This document shows positions 25,371 to 34,239 of a stretch of DNA of 64,000 nucleotides, piece after piece. The stretch's first letter is position 1. Each line of letters begins with the position of its first letter. The stretch covers positions 1,364,001 to 1,428,000 of the forward strand of contig NZ_JBFAPA010000001.1 of NCBI RefSeq assembly GCF_040675465.1, in the 5' to 3' direction. Position numbers and translations under genes: made by a program. Below the pieces are notes generated by a model that saw nothing but the letters and a program-made list of their open reading frames with translations, did not search any database and was not told where the DNA came from. This DNA comes from Kibdelosporangium sp040675465 (GTDB lineage Bacteria; Actinomycetota; Actinomycetes; Mycobacteriales; Pseudonocardiaceae).

Positions 25371-27436
25371 GAGTCCTGGTCTACCCGCACGCCATGGAGA
25401 TCGGCGGCTCGCAGCTCAACGCCGTCCAGCTCGCCGGGGCGGTCCGCGACCGCGGGCACGAGGTGGTCGTGTTCTCCGAGCCGGGTCCGTTGGTGGACAA
25501 GGTGACCGCGCTCGGCCTCGAGCACGTCGAGATCCCGATGAAGCGCCGCCGCCCGTCGCCCGAGGTGCTGGCCAAGCTGGTCCAGGTCGTCCAAAGCAGA
25601 CGGATCGACGTGGTGCACGGCTACGAGTGGCCGCCGGTGGTCGAGGCGTTCTTCGGGCCCGGCCTGCGGCTGCGGACCCCGGTGGTGGGCACCGTGATGT
25701 CCATGTCCGTGGTGCCGTTCTTCCCCCGGACCGTGCCGCTTGTCGTTGGCACGGACGCGATCCGTGACGCTGCGCGGGCGGCCGGTCACCACCGCGTGAC
25801 GTTGCTCGAACCACCGGTGGACACCGACTCGGACAACCCGGACGTGGACGGCCGCGCCTTCCGGCGTGAGCACGGCATTCCCGGGGACGAGGTGCTCGTC
25901 GCGATGATCTGCCGGCTGGTGCCGGAGCTGAAACTCGAAGGCCTGCTGGCGGCTTGCGACGCCGTGGGCGAACTTGCCGCCGCGGGGCACAAGGTTCAGC
26001 TGGTGCTCGTGGGCGATGGCCGGTCGCGTGGCGAGATCGAGGAGCGGGCCGCGAAGGCCAACGCCCTGGCGGGCCGGACCGTGGTCCGGCTCACCGGTGA
26101 GGTCGCCGATCCGCGCCCGGCCTACGCGGCCGCGGACGTGATCGTCGGCCAGGGCGGGTCGGCGTTGCGGGGCATGGCGTTCGGCAAGCCGCTGGTCGTC
26201 GTGGGCGAGCAGGGCTTCAGCGAGCTGCTGACCCCGGAGAGCTCACCGTTGTTCCTGCGCCAGGGGTGGTATGGCCTCGGCGGTGAAGGCGTGCCGGAGC
26301 TCCGGTCCTCTTTGGAGCGTCTGGTCACCTCGCCCGCACAGCGCGCCACTCTGGGCGCTTTCGCCCGCAAGCTCGTGGTGGACCGGTTCGCGCTGACCCG
26401 CGCGGCCCGGATCCAGGAAGAGGAGTACCTCAACGCCGTCCACACGCGACCCGCGCCCGTGGCCGTCGCCGCCGAGATCTTCCGCTCCGGCGGCGGAGTG
26501 GTGGCCAGCAAAGTGAAGACGAAGTACCGGCGTTGGCGCGGCACGGCCGCGACCGACGACGCCAACGCGACACCGATCGTCGTGACACCTGGAGAGGGAG
26601 ACGAACACATGACCACGTCTACCTGGCGTGACCGTGCGAAGACCGTGCGCGACAAAGCAGAGGACGCGGTCACCCGCGTCACCCACATGCCGCCCAGGCG
26701 GATCCGCGGCGACATCTCCCCGCTCTGGCTGGACTACCAGAAGACCGGCCAGGACCAGGTCGACTTCCTGCGTGAGCTGTGCGGCCTGCAGCACGACCAC
26801 CACGTCCTGGACATCGGTTGCGGTGTCGGACGTCTGGCGGTTCCGCTGACCACGGCGTTGAGCGCGGCCGGCCGGTACGACGGGTTCGACGTGATGCCGT
26901 ACATGATCGACTGGTGCAACCGCAACATCGCGGCCGCCCACCCCAACTTCCGGTTCACCCACGCCGACGTCCAGACCTCCATCGGCCACGACTCGGGAAT
27001 CGACGCGGCCGACTACGTCTTCCCGTACGAGGACAACACGTTCGACCTCGCCTACGCGGGATCCCTGTTCACCCACCTGACTCCGGACGCGGCCACGAAC
27101 TACATGAGCCAGGTCGCCCGAGTGCTCAAGCCGGGCGGGGTGTTCGTGTCCACCTGGAACATGTTCAACTCCGAGACGGAGAAGACCATCGCCGGGCGGA
27201 GCCTGCGGCAGGCGTGGCCGCACGACCACGGCGAGTACCGGCTGAAGGAGGAGGACCACCCGGAGTCCAATGTGGCCTTCGACGAGGTGTGGCTGCGGCC
27301 GCAGTACGCCAAGGCCGGCCTGACGATCCTGGAGCCGGTCCGCCCCGACGCGACCTACTCGCCGTTGCGCGTGCCGCGCACCGTGCAGGCCTCACACCTC
27401 TGGTACACCAGCACGATCATCGCCGTCGTGCCCTGA
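25367..27436 (+). CDS. Glycosyltransferase family 4 fused in frame to a SAM-dependent methyltransferase
   Basis: This is one 690-codon frame with two enzymes. Residues 1 to about 385 are a GT4-like GT-B domain (VYPHAMEIGGSQLNAVQLA at the start, then VGQGGSALRGMAFGKPLVVV). Residues about 415-689 are a class I methyltransferase with the SAM-binding motif VLDIGCGVGRLAVPL, DAADYVFPYEDNTFDLAYAG, and LKPGGVFVSTWNMF. At the joint an ATG at 26609 follows a GGAGAGGGAG ribosome site at 26591-26600, so the methyltransferase may also be made alone. Either a natural fusion or a lost stop codon is possible. The enzyme pair could add a sugar and methylate it. The 3' end overlaps the convergent methyltransferase gene by 20 bp. 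Confidence 0.82.
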   Translation: MRVLVYPHAMEIGGSQLNAVQLAGAVRDRGHEVVVFSEPGPLVDKVTALGLEHVEIPMKRRRPSPEVLAKLVQVVQSRRIDVVHGYEWPPVVEAFFGPGLRLRTPVVGTVMSMSVVPFFPRTVPLVVGTDAIRDAARAAGHHRVTLLEPPVDTDSDNPDVDGRAFRREHGIPGDEVLVAMICRLVPELKLEGLLAACDAVGELAAAGHKVQLVLVGDGRSRGEIEERAAKANALAGRTVVRLTGEVADPRPAYAAADVIVGQGGSALRGMAFGKPLVVVGEQGFSELLTPESSPLFLRQGWYGLGGEGVPELRSSLERLVTSPAQRATLGAFARKLVVDRFALTRAARIQEEEYLNAVHTRPAPVAVAAEIFRSGGGVVASKVKTKYRRWRGTAATDDANATPIVVTPGEGDEHMTTSTWRDRAKTVRDKAEDAVTRVTHMPPRRIRGDISPLWLDYQKTGQDQVDFLRELCGLQHDHHVLDIGCGVGRLAVPLTTALSAAGRYDGFDVMPYMIDWCNRNIAAAHPNFRFTHADVQTSIGHDSGIDAADYVFPYEDNTFDLAYAGSLFTHLTPDAATNYMSQVARVLKPGGVFVSTWNMFNSETEKTIAGRSLRQAWPHDHGEYRLKEEDHPESNVAFDEVWLRPQYAKAGLTILEPVRPDATYSPLRVPRTVQASHLWYTSTIIAVVP

Positions 27437-28013
27437 CCACCACGTCGTGGACGGTGGTCCCATCGGGGGTGAGCCGCGGCCGCCGCTCGGCCACCACCGT
27501 GTCCCACTCGTCGCGCGGTAGTGCCGCCACGACGTCCTCGGCGGAGAAGAACAACCCCGGCATGGGCGGCCGTCGCACGCCGCTGTCCAAATCGGACACA
27601 TCGTGCGCGACGATCAGCAACGTGCCACCGGGGCTCACCGCGGCGGCCAGCCGGTGGTGGAACGGGATCCGCAGCTCGACCGGCAGTTGCATGTAGTGCG
27701 AGGTCACCAGGTCGAAGGTGCCGGGCGGATCCTCGGTGCGCAGATCCGCCTGGACCCACTCTATTTTGAGATCACCGGAGTGCTCCGCGGCTCGCCGCAG
27801 CGCGACGGCGGACACGTCCAGACCAGTGACCTGCCAGCCCTGTTCGGCGAGCCAGATCGCGTCGCCGCCCTCGCCGCAGCCCACATCGACAGCCGACCCG
27901 GGGCCGAGGTCCGCGACCTCGGCCACCAGGGTCGGGTTGGGCTTGCCGCTCCACTGCCTGCCGTCGCTGTACCTGTCGTCCCAGTACCCGGCGCTGAAGA
28001 AGTCCTCGCTCAT
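27417..28013 (-). CDS. Class I SAM-dependent methyltransferase
   Basis: This 198-residue protein begins SEDFFSAGYWDDRYSDGRQW, and the SAM motif I is AVDVGCGEGGDAIWLAEQG. Acidic motif II is GLDVSAVAL, and motif post-I is FDLVTSHYMQLP. The size and the YWDDRY start match TehB/UbiE-like small methyltransferases. The substrate is not known. The ATG at 28013 is favoured over longer frames, which run through the flippase gene in an unrelated frame. It lies 56 bp after the flippase stop in the same direction, so it is probably the tail of that operon. Confidence 0.8.
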   Translation of the reverse strand: MSEDFFSAGYWDDRYSDGRQWSGKPNPTLVAEVADLGPGSAVDVGCGEGGDAIWLAEQGWQVTGLDVSAVALRRAAEHSGDLKIEWVQADLRTEDPPGTFDLVTSHYMQLPVELRIPFHHRLAAAVSPGGTLLIVAHDVSDLDSGVRRPPMPGLFFSAEDVVAALPRDEWDTVVAERRPRLTPDGTTVHDVVVRARRR

Positions 28014-28069
28014 GCCACAAGCGTGCTGGCGGCGCGCCGATCCGCCAACTTTCGTTGCCGAAACAGCAA

Positions 28070-29488
28070 CTAGCCGGACTTCAGGGCGCCGAGGGACTTG
28101 CGCAACGGCCAGACGACCGGGAGGTAGACCAGCGCCGCGAGGGTTCCGCCGAGCAGCAGCTGGAGGAACGACGGCTCGGTGAACCACCGGACCACCAGGA
28201 TCACCGCGACCATCAACGCGCAGCCCAGCACCGGCCGGGCGAGCGGCGCGGCCAGCGCCCGGATCGAGATGCCGTTGCGCATCACCGCGATCGTGTACGC
28301 CGGCAGCATCAGGAAGACCGCGACCGCCGCGTGCGCGAAGGCGACTCCCTCGATCCCATAGAGCCAGGCCCCGATCGGCAGGCAGATCACCAACGCCGCC
28401 AGCCAGATCACCTGCAGCCACAAGGTCGTCCGCGACTTCCCCAAGGCCACGAGGAAGTCGTAGGCGAGCTCCGAGGCCACGCGCACCACGCCGAGCAATG
28501 CCAGGAACTGCAGGGCGACCGCGGACCCGACCCACGCCGATCCGTACAAAGTGGACACAATCGGCCAGGCGAACAGACCCAGCACCGTGCACACCGGCAG
28601 CGTGGGAATCGCCAGCACCAGAGCCATCTTGCCGAGCACTTCCTGCCGCCGGCCCGGATCGTCCTGCACCTTCGCGAACGCGGCCAGCGAGACCCGCCGG
28701 ACCACCAGTGAGAACACGTTGACCGGCCAGGAGGCCAGGTTGAACGCCTGCACGTACAGGCCCAGCGCCACCGCACCGAGCAGCCGTCCGGCGATCACCT
28801 TGTCCACGTTCAGCATCGCGATCAGCAGCAGGCTCGCGCCGGCGAGCGGGATGCCGAACGCGAGCAGCTCCCGGGCCTGCGACCGGTCGAACCCGAACCG
28901 AGGCCACTTGCGGCTCAGCCCGAACAGCATCAGCGAGGACGCGGCGTTGCCGGCGAGCTGCCCCCAGGCCAGGCTCCACGCGCCATGCCCCGTCGTCGCC
29001 AATGACACGGTCAAACCCGTTGTCACCATCAGGTTCGTCAGGTCCACGAGCAGCCGGAGGCCTTGCCGGAAGTCACGGTTGACCAGCTGGGCCACCGGTG
29101 AGGTCAGCCCGTCCACCAACGCGGACAGGCATAACACCCGCACGATGCCGGTCGCCCCAGGGGTTTCCATCGCGGCGGTGAACACGGGCGCACCGAACCA
29201 GCACACCGCGTACACGATCAGGCTGGTGCCCATCGAGATCGTGGTCACCGTCGGCCGGATCCGCTCGGGGTCACCGGGCCAGCGCACCATGGCCAGGCTG
29301 ACGCCGAGCTCGTTCAGCGACAGCAGAGCCATCAACGCCACGAAAGCGACCGCGTACAGACCGAAGTCGTGCGGGGTGAGCAGCCGGGCCAGGACGATCC
29401 CGGTGAGGAACGTGCCGAGCCTGCCGACGATGGTGTTGAGCAGGCTGAGGCTGAGCGCCCGGCGGATCGGGGCCTTCGTGGTCGTCAC
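28070..29488 (-). CDS. Wzx/WzxC-like polysaccharide flippase
   Basis: This 472-residue protein has about 12-14 membrane spans. It begins with basic residues and LLNTIVGRLGTFLTGIVLARLLTPHDFGLYAVA, the signature of the WzxC/lipopolysaccharide-export branch of MOP flippases. Charged positions such as QLVNRDFRQGL and VQDDPGRRQEV are spaced as in that family. The GTG at 29488 overlaps the GT39 stop by GTGA, which argues for this start over a GTG eight codons upstream. It should export the repeat unit polymerised by the Wzy at 30696-32021. It is only distantly similar to the other flippase. Confidence 0.85.
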   Translation of the reverse strand: MTTTKAPIRRALSLSLLNTIVGRLGTFLTGIVLARLLTPHDFGLYAVAFVALMALLSLNELGVSLAMVRWPGDPERIRPTVTTISMGTSLIVYAVCWFGAPVFTAAMETPGATGIVRVLCLSALVDGLTSPVAQLVNRDFRQGLRLLVDLTNLMVTTGLTVSLATTGHGAWSLAWGQLAGNAASSLMLFGLSRKWPRFGFDRSQARELLAFGIPLAGASLLLIAMLNVDKVIAGRLLGAVALGLYVQAFNLASWPVNVFSLVVRRVSLAAFAKVQDDPGRRQEVLGKMALVLAIPTLPVCTVLGLFAWPIVSTLYGSAWVGSAVALQFLALLGVVRVASELAYDFLVALGKSRTTLWLQVIWLAALVICLPIGAWLYGIEGVAFAHAAVAVFLMLPAYTIAVMRNGISIRALAAPLARPVLGCALMVAVILVVRWFTEPSFLQLLLGGTLAALVYLPVVWPLRKSLGALKSG

Positions 29489-30699
29489 GCGGCCCGCCGC
29501 CGATCCCACCACACGACCACAGTGGACACCGCGAGCACGATCGTCAGCGCGTCGAGCGGGACCCGGAAGCGGATGCGGGTGAAGAACACTGCCAGTAGAA
29601 GAACGTTGAGAACAATGGTCCAGACGGCGAGCTTGTCGAGCCTGTGCAGCGGGAATCTCCGCCAGAGCAACACCCTGAGTAGAGCGAGCGCCAGAATCGG
29701 GTAGTAGGACAAGGCCGCCAGCAGGTCGGACGCGCCTTGCCCCTCAGTCTTCAACGTGTCGCTGTAGGCGAAGTTGTGCACGACCTTGGCCACGTACAGA
29801 CCCGCCGCCTCGGCCGGGTTGTCCTTGATCCAGTTCAGTGCCTCGGTCTGGTAGAACTTGTCGATCTGGACCTCGTCCAGCTTCAGGTCCTTGGCGCGCT
29901 GGTCATACGACGACACGTCCACGCTCGTGCCGCTGCTGCCGGTTGCCTGGGGATTGTTGCCCAGCAACAGGTTCACCCCGTTGTTGGTGGAGACCGGGAT
30001 GAACGCGTGCATCACAACGGCGTTTCGCACACACCACACCATTGGAATGATCGCGGCGGCCACGATCAGCACGGCCAGGGCCTTCTTGTGCCGCCAGCCG
30101 ATGAACAGCAGCACCAGCAGCAAAGTCGGCGCGAACGACGGAACAGTGACAGTGAGGAACCCGGCCGACAGCCCACTCCAGATCGCCCAGGTCCAGCGAT
30201 CCCTGGCCCGCAGCCCGAACTCGAGCATCATCAGCAGCATGAGCAGGGCGGGGATCTGCGGGTACAACGCAGTGGCCGTGTAAACGAACAGTGGGTACAC
30301 GGCCATCACGACGGCGACAAGCGCCCCGGCGACCGGCGAGATCCGGCGCGCCAGCAGGTAGCCGAACCAGACCGCACCCGCGAGGCACAGCACGGAGACC
30401 ATCCGCATCGCGAAAACGCTGCCGCCGGTCAGCAGGTGCACCGGCAGCAGCATGAACGGATAGCCCGGCGGCCGGTACGCGGTGGCGTCGGCGCCGAACG
30501 CGAACCCGTGTCCGTCCACAAGCGACTGGGTGAGCTCGAGGTAGACGTGTTCGTCCGAGTAACGCAGGGTTCCGCCGAGCAGCACGGCGTAACCACCGGC
30601 GAGTAACAGGCTCAGGCCGACCGCGGCGAGCCCGATCTGCTTGCCGCGGGCGTCCAGCCAGTCGAGCACCGTGGTCCGGCGCAGCGCGAATTCGGTCAT
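29485..30699 (-). CDS. GT39/ArnT-like membrane glycosyltransferase
   Basis: This 404-residue polytopic protein has about 9-11 membrane helices. The first extracytoplasmic loop carries YSDEHVYLELTQSLVDGHG, whose Asp-Glu pair corresponds to the catalytic acid motif of the GT39/GT83 (PMT/ArnT) fold. RPPGYPFMLLPVHLL follows. Such enzymes use polyprenyl-phosphate sugars on the outer face of the membrane, so this one may add a side-chain sugar after flipping. It is coupled by ATGA to the Wzy gene upstream and by GTGA to the flippase gene downstream, in the order Wzz-Wzy-GT39-Wzx. Confidence 0.8.
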   Translation of the reverse strand: MTEFALRRTTVLDWLDARGKQIGLAAVGLSLLLAGGYAVLLGGTLRYSDEHVYLELTQSLVDGHGFAFGADATAYRPPGYPFMLLPVHLLTGGSVFAMRMVSVLCLAGAVWFGYLLARRISPVAGALVAVVMAVYPLFVYTATALYPQIPALLMLLMMLEFGLRARDRWTWAIWSGLSAGFLTVTVPSFAPTLLLVLLFIGWRHKKALAVLIVAAAIIPMVWCVRNAVVMHAFIPVSTNNGVNLLLGNNPQATGSSGTSVDVSSYDQRAKDLKLDEVQIDKFYQTEALNWIKDNPAEAAGLYVAKVVHNFAYSDTLKTEGQGASDLLAALSYYPILALALLRVLLWRRFPLHRLDKLAVWTIVLNVLLLAVFFTRIRFRVPLDALTIVLAVSTVVVWWDRRRAA

Positions 30700-32021
30700 C
30701 GGACTGCTTTCCACATCGGGGGAAGGACAGGGTTCTCCGCTTCGGCCCTGGCGTGTCTGAGCAACGCCCCGCTCGCCCCCACCAGGACGAACGTCAGGCT
30801 GCTCGCGGTGGAGAACCAGAGCAGGTCGAACGTGGCGGCCCCCAGTGCCACGATCGCCTGGCACGCGATCAGCGTCAGCGCCAGGTCCCGGGTCACCGGG
30901 TCGGGACTGATCGCCCGCACCCTGGCGGCCGCGTACATCCCGGCGAGGAACAGGAAGATCAGGCAGGCGAGTCCGATGTATCCGTTCTGGACCAGTGTGC
31001 CCAGATACTGGTTGTCCAGCGGACCGTACTTTTCGGACAGATAGGTGCCGTTGCCCCGGCCCAGCAGGAAGTGTTTGGCGATCTGCTTGCCGGCCGAGGC
31101 GTAGTCGTCGGTGCGACCGGAGATGCTCGGGTCCTCGCCGAGGTTGTCGAACAGGCTGTACAGCGTGCCGATCAGGCCCGGCACGACCATCCGCAGCACC
31201 ACCAGGAAGCCCGCGGCCGCGATCAGCGCCTGCACCCGGCGGCGGCCGGACCAGCCGATCAGCAGGACCAGACCACCCAGGCACAGACCGAGGATCGCCG
31301 AGCGGGACAACGAGACGACCGACCCGGCGGCGATCATTCCCAGGCACAGCCACCATTTGCCCGATTTGAGCCCGGCCTCCTTGGCCCGGTACGCGTAGTG
31401 CGCCGCCAGCGGGACACCGATGGCACAGACCACCCCGAACTCGATGGGATGCCCGGTCGTCCCGGCTGGCCGGCGGAAAGCCGCCCGTTCCAGGACGAAC
31501 CCGTCATCGGTCACCGGCCGCAAACCGGGTACCGCCAGGTACTTCGTCAGGTCGAACCCGGCGGCGAACTGCAGGAAGCCAATGGTGGCCACGATCCCGA
31601 TCAGCACGGTCATGAACTTCAGCAGCACGTCCAGCCGGGCGAGGTTCTTCACCCCGTCGCAGATCGCGATGCCGACGCAGATCGTGCCGAACACCACCAC
31701 GATCGTGCGGTCCGCGCCTTCGAGCTCGTCCGACGGCAGGTAGTTACGTGTCGCGTACCCGTAGGTCGCCAGCTGTGAGATCGCGTACAGGAACAGCGCG
31801 GTCCTGGCGAGGTTCCGTCCTTTCGCGACACCCAGTGTCGTCACGAGCTGACAGCAGAACCAGATGACGCCGAGGCCCAGCCCGGTGAGGGTGGCCGGAG
31901 TGATCGACATCGGGATGCCGCTGATCACCAGCCGGGCCGGGATGATCAGCAGCATCAGCAGGAAGACGCACGCCAAAGTGGCGCCGTCGGCCCGCTGAAC
32001 CTCAGCCTGCTGCCCGCTCAC
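30696..32021 (-). CDS. O-antigen ligase/Wzy-type polymerase
   Basis: This 441-residue protein has 10-12 membrane spans. A large loop late in the chain holds SISGRTDDYASAGKQIAKH and LGRGNGTYLSEKYGPLDNQYL, the region that carries the ligase/polymerase signature (PF04932-type). AGSVVSLSRSAILGL precedes it. The family either polymerises flipped repeat units or ligates finished chains. Three bases separate it from the upstream Wzz stop, and it is coupled to GT39 by ATGA, which supports a polymerase role. The C-terminal part of a second such protein is cut by the left window edge. Confidence 0.85.
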   Translation of the reverse strand: MSGQQAEVQRADGATLACVFLLMLLIIPARLVISGIPMSITPATLTGLGLGVIWFCCQLVTTLGVAKGRNLARTALFLYAISQLATYGYATRNYLPSDELEGADRTIVVVFGTICVGIAICDGVKNLARLDVLLKFMTVLIGIVATIGFLQFAAGFDLTKYLAVPGLRPVTDDGFVLERAAFRRPAGTTGHPIEFGVVCAIGVPLAAHYAYRAKEAGLKSGKWWLCLGMIAAGSVVSLSRSAILGLCLGGLVLLIGWSGRRRVQALIAAAGFLVVLRMVVPGLIGTLYSLFDNLGEDPSISGRTDDYASAGKQIAKHFLLGRGNGTYLSEKYGPLDNQYLGTLVQNGYIGLACLIFLFLAGMYAAARVRAISPDPVTRDLALTLIACQAIVALGAATFDLLWFSTASSLTFVLVGASGALLRHARAEAENPVLPPMWKAVR

Positions 32022-32024
32022 GGG

Positions 32025-32789
32025 TCACGACGATTTGGGGGTGATGGGGTGCATGCGGATGGTCTCGTTCGCCGCGCCCGGAACCTCGCTGCCGTTCGTC
32101 GGGGTCTCCTCGAGGGACCCCTGGTGCTGCCAGTTCTCCAACGCCTTCTCCCGCGTGCGCTTCTTCTTGCGCGACTGCGTGAAGCTCTCCATCGCGTACG
32201 CGGATGCCAGGCTGGCCACGAAACCCAGCACCAGGGCCACCGCGGCGAACCGGACCTTGCCGCCGGTCTTCGGCTCGCCCTTGGTGGGTTCGACGATGGA
32301 CACCGGCGTGATGAACGTCGACGCGGGGGCCTTCAACGCCTCCTGGCTCTGCTTGAGCTCGCTCTTGGCCCGGTCCAGCACCTTGGTGACGACGTCCTTG
32401 GCCTCTTCGGGCGACCGGCCGAGCGCGACCACGACGACGAACGGACCGGTCAGCTGCCCGTTGCCGATCTGGTAGGTCATCTTGGGGTTCGGGCCGAGCA
32501 GCTGCTCCATCACCGCGGGGTCCTGCAGCTTCTGGATCAGGATGGTGGCCGACGTGTTCAGGCTGCCGTCGAACGCCAGCAACGGGTTCACCTGGTCCAC
32601 CGGACCCTTTGCGCCGGCGGCCACCCGCGCGCCCTCGGTGGGCGACGTCAGCACGATGGTGCCTGTCGACTCATAGTCGGTGTGCACGGTGAGATACACC
32701 CCGGCCGCCAGACCGAGGGACACCGCGAAGACCGGAACCGCCACGCGCCAACGGCGCAGCAGGACCCGGATCGTCTTCCAGAAGTCCAT
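32025..32789 (-). CDS. Wzz-like chain-length determinant
   Basis: This 254-residue protein has a basic N-terminus (WKTIRVLLRRWRVAVPVFAVS) leading into a membrane segment, an external domain with YESTGTIVLTSPTEGARVA and about 130 residues, a second membrane segment near FAAVALVLGFVASLASAYAM, and a basic cytosolic tail of 55 residues. The topology and the RRW..V..P motif are those of capsular co-polymerases. It heads the leftward Wzz-Wzy-GT39-Wzx-methyltransferase operon. The divergent region at 32790-33018 should hold its promoter. No kinase domain or Tyr cluster is seen. Confidence 0.82.
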   Translation of the reverse strand: MDFWKTIRVLLRRWRVAVPVFAVSLGLAAGVYLTVHTDYESTGTIVLTSPTEGARVAAGAKGPVDQVNPLLAFDGSLNTSATILIQKLQDPAVMEQLLGPNPKMTYQIGNGQLTGPFVVVVALGRSPEEAKDVVTKVLDRAKSELKQSQEALKAPASTFITPVSIVEPTKGEPKTGGKVRFAAVALVLGFVASLASAYAMESFTQSRKKKRTREKALENWQHQGSLEETPTNGSEVPGAANETIRMHPITPKSS

Positions 32790-33018
32790 CTCGTCCCCGA
32801 TCGGCGATCGCCCAGCACTCTCTCCCCAAGGATCTGGTTGACCTGCCGAACTGTTACGTCACGTCATCACCCACGCCGAGGATGTCCAGCTAAAGGACCA
32901 ATCCGGTCACCGTGCGTTCACTCATGTAACGGATCGGCACCCGGGTGATACCGGCTAACAGCCACGCGGGGTCCCGCGATGACCACTGCGCAGGCGAGCT
33001 TCGAGAGGTGGGCGCCGC
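32790..33018. promoter_or_regulatory. Divergent intergenic region between Wzz (-) and MFS (+) genes
   Basis: No gene is seen in these 229 bp. The sequence ATACCGGCTAAC at 32948-32959, read on the minus strand as GTTAGCCGGTAT, closely matches GTTAGCCGGAAT at 36054-36065, which precedes another envelope gene. On both strands a GGGTGAT string is present in the direction of the neighbouring gene. These are candidate shared control sites with no assigned regulator. Confidence 0.35.
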
Positions 33019-34239
33019 ATGTACATCGCGTCGACGCGCACCCCAGGGACATCCGTCCGGGTGACCCGTCGCATCCCGGGCACGGTTTTCGCGCTTGGCA
33101 CAGTGAGCCTGCTCACTGACGTCTCGGCGGAGATGGTGACCGCGTTCCTGCCCGTGTACCTGTTGTTCACGTTACAGCTCGGCTACGTACAGTTCGGGTT
33201 GCTGGACGGCTTGTACACCGGCGCGACCGCGGTGCTCCGGCTGGTCGGCGGGTTCGTGTCGGACCGGACCAGCCGGCCGAAGCTGGTGGCGTTCTTCGGG
33301 TACGGCATCTCCGCGGCCACCAAGGTGATCTTCCCGCTCGCCGGGGCTTCGAGCGTGGCGATCGGCGGGGTGCTCGCGGTGGACCGGGCCGGTAAGGGCA
33401 TCAGAACGGCCCCCAGGGACGCGCTGATCTCCCTTGTGACGCCCCCGGACCAGCTCGGCGCGGCTTTCGGTGTGCACCGCGCCATGGACACGGTGGGCGC
33501 ACTCTGCGGGCCGTTGCTGACCTTCCTGATCCTGTCGCAACTCGGGTCCGCCCCGGGACCGGTGTTCGTGGTGAGCTTCGTGTTCGCCGCGATCGGTCTG
33601 GTGGTGCTCGGGGCGTTCGTCCGCGAGCACAAGACGCCGGCCAAGCGGGAACGCAAGGTCTCGGTCCGGTCCGGTGCCCAGTTGCTGCGGGACAAGGCGT
33701 TCCGCCGGGCGACCATCGCGGCCGCGGTGCTCGGGCTGGTGACCATCAGCGACGCGTTCGTGTTCGTGGTGCTGCAGAAGGTGTCCGGGATCTCGGTGGG
33801 GATGCTGCCGTTGCTGCCCTTGGGGACCGCGGCGGTGTTCCTGCTCGGGGCCGCGCCGATCGGGCGGATCGCCGACCGGCTCGGCCGGTGGAAGGTGTTC
33901 TTCGCCGGGCACGTTCTGTTGCTGGGCACGTACTTGACGTTGCTGGTGCCCAGCGGTGGCTACTGGGCGGTGGCGATCGCGTTGCTCGCGCACGGTTTGT
34001 TCTATGCGTGCACCGATGGTGTGCTGATGGCATATGCCGGTGGGCTGGTTCCGGCGGAGCTGCGGGCCACCGGGATGGCGACTGTCCAAACCGGTCAAGC
34101 GCTGGCCCGGATGGTGTCCTCGGTGGTGTTCGGGATCATGCTGGCCGGGCTGGCCATGCAGGTCGCGGTCGGCGCGCTGGCCGCGGTGATGGTGGCGGCG
34201 CTGGCGATTGTGGTGTTCCTGGTGCGGAGGCCGGCTTGA
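33019..34239 (+). CDS. Major facilitator superfamily transporter
   Basis: This 406-residue protein has about 12 membrane helices. The loop between helices 2 and 3 carries GGFVSDRTSRPKLVAFFG, the classic MFS G-x3-D-R-x-x-R/K motif, and DRAGKGIRTAPRDALISLV follows. A second copy of the loop motif appears after the midpoint (GRIADRLGRWKVFFAGH). The specificity is unknown; the subgroup resembles drug/metabolite exporters. The start ATG at 33019 opens a rightward operon: the TTG of the next gene overlaps the stop, and a GT2 gene follows with one base overlap. Confidence 0.82.
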   Translation: MYIASTRTPGTSVRVTRRIPGTVFALGTVSLLTDVSAEMVTAFLPVYLLFTLQLGYVQFGLLDGLYTGATAVLRLVGGFVSDRTSRPKLVAFFGYGISAATKVIFPLAGASSVAIGGVLAVDRAGKGIRTAPRDALISLVTPPDQLGAAFGVHRAMDTVGALCGPLLTFLILSQLGSAPGPVFVVSFVFAAIGLVVLGAFVREHKTPAKRERKVSVRSGAQLLRDKAFRRATIAAAVLGLVTISDAFVFVVLQKVSGISVGMLPLLPLGTAAVFLLGAAPIGRIADRLGRWKVFFAGHVLLLGTYLTLLVPSGGYWAVAIALLAHGLFYACTDGVLMAYAGGLVPAELRATGMATVQTGQALARMVSSVVFGIMLAGLAMQVAVGALAAVMVAALAIVVFLVRRPA

